A stretch of DNA of 64,000 nucleotides from Arthrobacter sp. ISL-30 (GTDB taxonomy: Bacteria; Actinomycetota; Actinomycetes; Actinomycetales; Micrococcaceae), in assembly GCF_018613855.1 (NCBI RefSeq), contig NZ_JAGGPK010000017.1, positions 52,255 to 116,254 of the forward strand, written 5' to 3'. The position numbers and the translations under genes were made by a program. Below the pieces are notes generated by a model. That model saw nothing but the letters and a program-made list of their open reading frames with translations, made no database searches and had not been told where the DNA came from. Below, piece after piece: positions 62,162-64,000 of the stretch (position 1 is the stretch's first letter; each line of letters begins with the position of its first letter).

Positions 62162-62959
62162 GTGAGCGACAACGCCGTCCAGTTCCTGTCCCGACCTATC
62201 ACGCCCCAGCCCGGGCAACCCCTGCGGGTGGCTGCCTACTCCCGGATTGCTGAAGCGATCCGCACCAGGCTGCTGCCTCCGGGGTCATTGCTGCCCACCG
62301 AAACCGAACTGGGCATCATGATGGACGTCAGCCGTACCGTGATCCGGGAAGCTCTGATGTTGCTCGAGGAAGACGGCCTCACCAGGGCGCGTCGCGGCGT
62401 CGGACGCTTTGTTGCAGACTCCCTCCCCCGCATCGGCATCGAGAAAATCCGGCCGTTCGACCAGCTACTCGGCGGCTCTGAGCACGACGTGCAGGTGAAG
62501 CGCGTCCTAACCGAGCTGCAGCCGGCGTCGGAATTCGTCGCCCCTGGCATCAGCGTCGAGCCCGGCGAGGAATGCTGGCTGTGGGAGAGCGTCCTGATTC
62601 GCAATGGCGAGCCGATAGCCCACCTGCAGGAGCACGCGCCTGCAGGTTCTGGCACAGGTGCCGGGTCCGACGTCGACCAGCTCGCCTCAGCTGCTGAGCT
62701 CGCCGTCCGCAAGACCCTTGCGGCCCAAACCCTGCTCGAGGTCCTCAGCGGGCTTCCGGGGCAGGCTCTCGGTCCTGGCGAGTGCGAAATCAGCCTGAGC
62801 ACCGCGGGTCCGAGCCGAGCGAAGCTCCTCGCCCTGCGGCCCTCGGACCCGGTGCTCGTCCTCACGCAGTACGTCCGCCGGAGCGGCGCCCCGTTCTACC
62901 TCGCAAAATGCCTTGTGGCGGCCAAGGCCGGCCACCTCTCCGTCATCCAGTCCGCCTAG
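62162..62959 (+). CDS. GntR-family (HutC-type) regulator of the nucleoside/ribose locus
   Basis: A 265-residue regulator. The N-terminal winged helix (LRVAAYSRIAEAIRTRLLPP, VIREALMLLEEDGLTRARRG) is followed by a UTRA-like effector domain (EPGEECWLWESVLIRNGEPI, GPGECEISLSTAGPSRAKLL, FYLAKCLVAAKAGHLSVIQS). The start is GTG 62162, with GCGAGG upstream. It lies 36 bases before ribokinase and faces the MFS/nucleoside hydrolase unit, so it probably represses both until a nucleoside or ribose derivative binds. A truncated close relative lies at 2241. Confidence 0.92.
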   Translation: MSDNAVQFLSRPITPQPGQPLRVAAYSRIAEAIRTRLLPPGSLLPTETELGIMMDVSRTVIREALMLLEEDGLTRARRGVGRFVADSLPRIGIEKIRPFDQLLGGSEHDVQVKRVLTELQPASEFVAPGISVEPGEECWLWESVLIRNGEPIAHLQEHAPAGSGTGAGSDVDQLASAAELAVRKTLAAQTLLEVLSGLPGQALGPGECEISLSTAGPSRAKLLALRPSDPVLVLTQYVRRSGAPFYLAKCLVAAKAGHLSVIQSA

Positions 62960-62995
62960 CCTCGTCGGCACGGCCCTCCCTGCTAAGGAATTCCC

Positions 62996-63859
62996 ATGAA
63001 TGACTTCCTCCGTCCTGCCCTCACAGTTGTGGGCAGCATCAACCTCGACATCACGGCAACGGCCGAGAGACTCCCCTCCCCCGGCGAAACCATCGGCGGC
63101 GCCGTCCTGCGCCAGCAGCCCGGCGGCAAAGGCGCCAACCAGGCAGTGGCAGCAGCGCGCCTTGCCGGCAGGTCCCGGATGGTTGGGGCGGTGGGAAACG
63201 ACGATGCCGGACGCCACCTTCTTGAGGCGATGGCTGCCGCCGGGGTCGACACTCGGGATGTCGCGCGTGTTGATGCTGCGACCGGGACTGCCCTGGTGCT
63301 CGTGGACCGTGACGGCGAAAACCAGATCGTCGTATGTCCGGGAGCAAATGGCGAGGTCTCCGTTTCCGGCGTTGCCTTCGCGGAGGACGAGGCCGTTCTA
63401 TGCCAGCTCGAGGTTGACCAGGCAGTGGTGCTGGATGCTGCGCGGGCCACTCGTGGCTATTTTGTGCTCAACGCCGCGCCGGCCGCGCCCCTGATCCCTG
63501 AGCTGCTGGAACGCTGCGACCTCGTAATCGTGAACGAGACCGAGTACGAGCTGATCCCGGAGCTCAAGGAAGCTCGCCTTGTGGCGGTGACGTATGGCAA
63601 GGACGGGGCGGCGATCTATGAACAGGGCCAGCGCGTGGCCGAGGCCCCGGGAGTGCCTGTGTCTGACGTCGCCAACACCATCGGCGCCGGGGACGCGTTC
63701 TGCGCCGCCTTGGTGCTGGCTCTTCGTTCGGAGCTGGATTATGGAAGCGCGCTGGCAGTGGCGAACGCCGTGGGCGCAGATGCGGTGCGGGATCCGTCGT
63801 CGCAGCCGGCCCTGAAGCCGCTGGAACACTACATCGAAGCTGCGATCGCCAGCCGGTGA
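62996..63859 (+). CDS. rbsK: Ribokinase (PfkB family)
   Basis: A 287-residue sugar kinase phosphorylating ribose to ribose-5-phosphate. LTVVGSINLDITATAERLPS and GGAVLRQQPGGKGANQAVAA (PfkB signature 1, GGKGAN) open the domain; VSDVANTIGAGDAFCAALVL is signature 2 with catalytic Asp in GAGD. AAGGAA six bases before ATG 62996. It completes the pathway: nucleoside import, hydrolysis to ribose, then phosphorylation. Confidence 0.93.
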   Translation: MNDFLRPALTVVGSINLDITATAERLPSPGETIGGAVLRQQPGGKGANQAVAAARLAGRSRMVGAVGNDDAGRHLLEAMAAAGVDTRDVARVDAATGTALVLVDRDGENQIVVCPGANGEVSVSGVAFAEDEAVLCQLEVDQAVVLDAARATRGYFVLNAAPAAPLIPELLERCDLVIVNETEYELIPELKEARLVAVTYGKDGAAIYEQGQRVAEAPGVPVSDVANTIGAGDAFCAALVLALRSELDYGSALAVANAVGADAVRDPSSQPALKPLEHYIEAAIASR

Positions 63860-63869
63860 TCGCCCCTCC

Positions 63870-63893
63870 CCAACTGACTGGCAGTTGTTGTCG
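63870..63893. repeat. Half copy of the CCAACTG...CAGTTGTTGTCG palindromic repeat
   Basis: The 24 bases match one arm of the 52679-52742 palindrome (the shared part includes CAGTTGTTGTCG). The second arm is absent; instead unrelated bases and the IS30-like gene follow. The repeat may have been cut by the insertion. Confidence 0.65.
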
Positions 63894-63936
63894 CCAAAAC
63901 CCGGGCGGAGTCAAGTAGTCGGGGCAACGCTGGGGT

Positions 63937-64000
63937 TTAGGCTGCCAGCAGCAGTTCGTTGAGCCGGTTGGCTGGGGTTTGCAGGTTCAGGGTGGGCCGG
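63937..64000 (-). CDS. IS30-like transposase, extreme C-terminus (cut by window edge)
   Basis: The frame entering from the right edge encodes RPTLNLQTPANRLNELLLAA and stops at TAA 63939-63937. This matches the end of IS30-family transposases (R-P-x-x-x-L-x-x-x-T-P-A-x-R-x-N-x-L-L). Only 20 residues are visible, so the family call rests on that short motif. Confidence 0.6.
   Translation of the reverse strand, partial: RPTLNLQTPANRLNELLLAA

Noticed and set aside
1..64000. tRNA, rRNA and CRISPR arrays
   Set aside because: No cloverleaf with conserved TTC-arm sequence, rRNA core or regularly spaced direct repeats was recognised by eye.

Overview
This is a high-GC, gene-dense stretch typical of a soil or plant-associated Micrococcaceae actinobacterium (Arthrobacter / Pseudarthrobacter / Paenarthrobacter-like). 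That placement is inferred from codon use, frequent GTG/TTG starts with clear Shine-Dalgarno sites, LacI/GntR-controlled sugar gene sets and protein character; no 16S gene is present. Both edges cut through insertion sequences: an IS5-type transposase C-terminus on the left and an IS30-like C-terminus on the right.

Layout. 0-8.2 kb: a sodium:alanine-type symporter followed by a truncated GntR regulator, a 1051-residue PLD + SF2 helicase + DUF3427 protein on the minus strand, a small gene cut by a 5'-truncated IS1634-type transposase, and the FCD half of another GntR-family regulator. 8.5-17 kb is an accessory, envelope-related region: a TM2 + Ltp-repeat protein, a small lipoprotein, a degenerate membrane J-domain gene, a two-gene minus-strand unit resembling a halocin-C8-type precursor with a four-helix membrane partner, a SpaA-like surface protein, a secreted HNH (DUF1524) nuclease with an Excalibur domain, and a sortase remnant. 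17-19.7 kb: a frameshifted XRE/MmyB-type regulator divergent from an MFS exporter.

19.7-44.1 kb is dominated by three glycoside-catabolism units. Unit 1: LacI, cupin, DUF6807 and a Gfo/Idh/MocA oxidoreductase, divergent from a GH3 glycosidase. Unit 2: a Thu-like operon (LacI, binding protein, two permeases, Gfo/Idh/MocA, ThuA) with two identical 18-bp LacI palindromes and no ATPase gene. Unit 3: GH42, two LplB/LplC-type permeases, an LplA-type binding protein and a DUF624 protein. Units 1 and 3 share a nearly identical operator-like sequence upstream of their glycosidase genes. Between units 2 and 3 lie ordinary genes (VOC proteins, an ECF sigma factor with a candidate anti-sigma partner) plus two genes with internal deletions.

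44.5-49 kb: an aminotransferase, a secreted glycerophosphodiesterase, a DUF1326/DUF2182 pair and a small acetyltransferase. 49.0-52.55 kb is a recombinase-in-trio (RIT) element: three overlapping tyrosine recombinases bounded by 28-bp terminal inverted repeats (25/28 identical), inserted next to the acetyltransferase start codon. 52.7-57.4 kb: an ArsR-SRPBCC fusion, palindromic repeats, a second GH42 gene with two frameshifts under a LacI-type palindrome, a frameshifted MFS gene and a 54-residue membrane protein. 57.5-63.9 kb: RecQ, then a nucleoside/ribose salvage locus (nucleoside hydrolase and MFS transporter divergent from a GntR regulator and ribokinase).

At least six single- or double-base frameshifts occur, several in G or C runs. 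They are either real decay or uncorrected assembly errors, which matters for reading this region.
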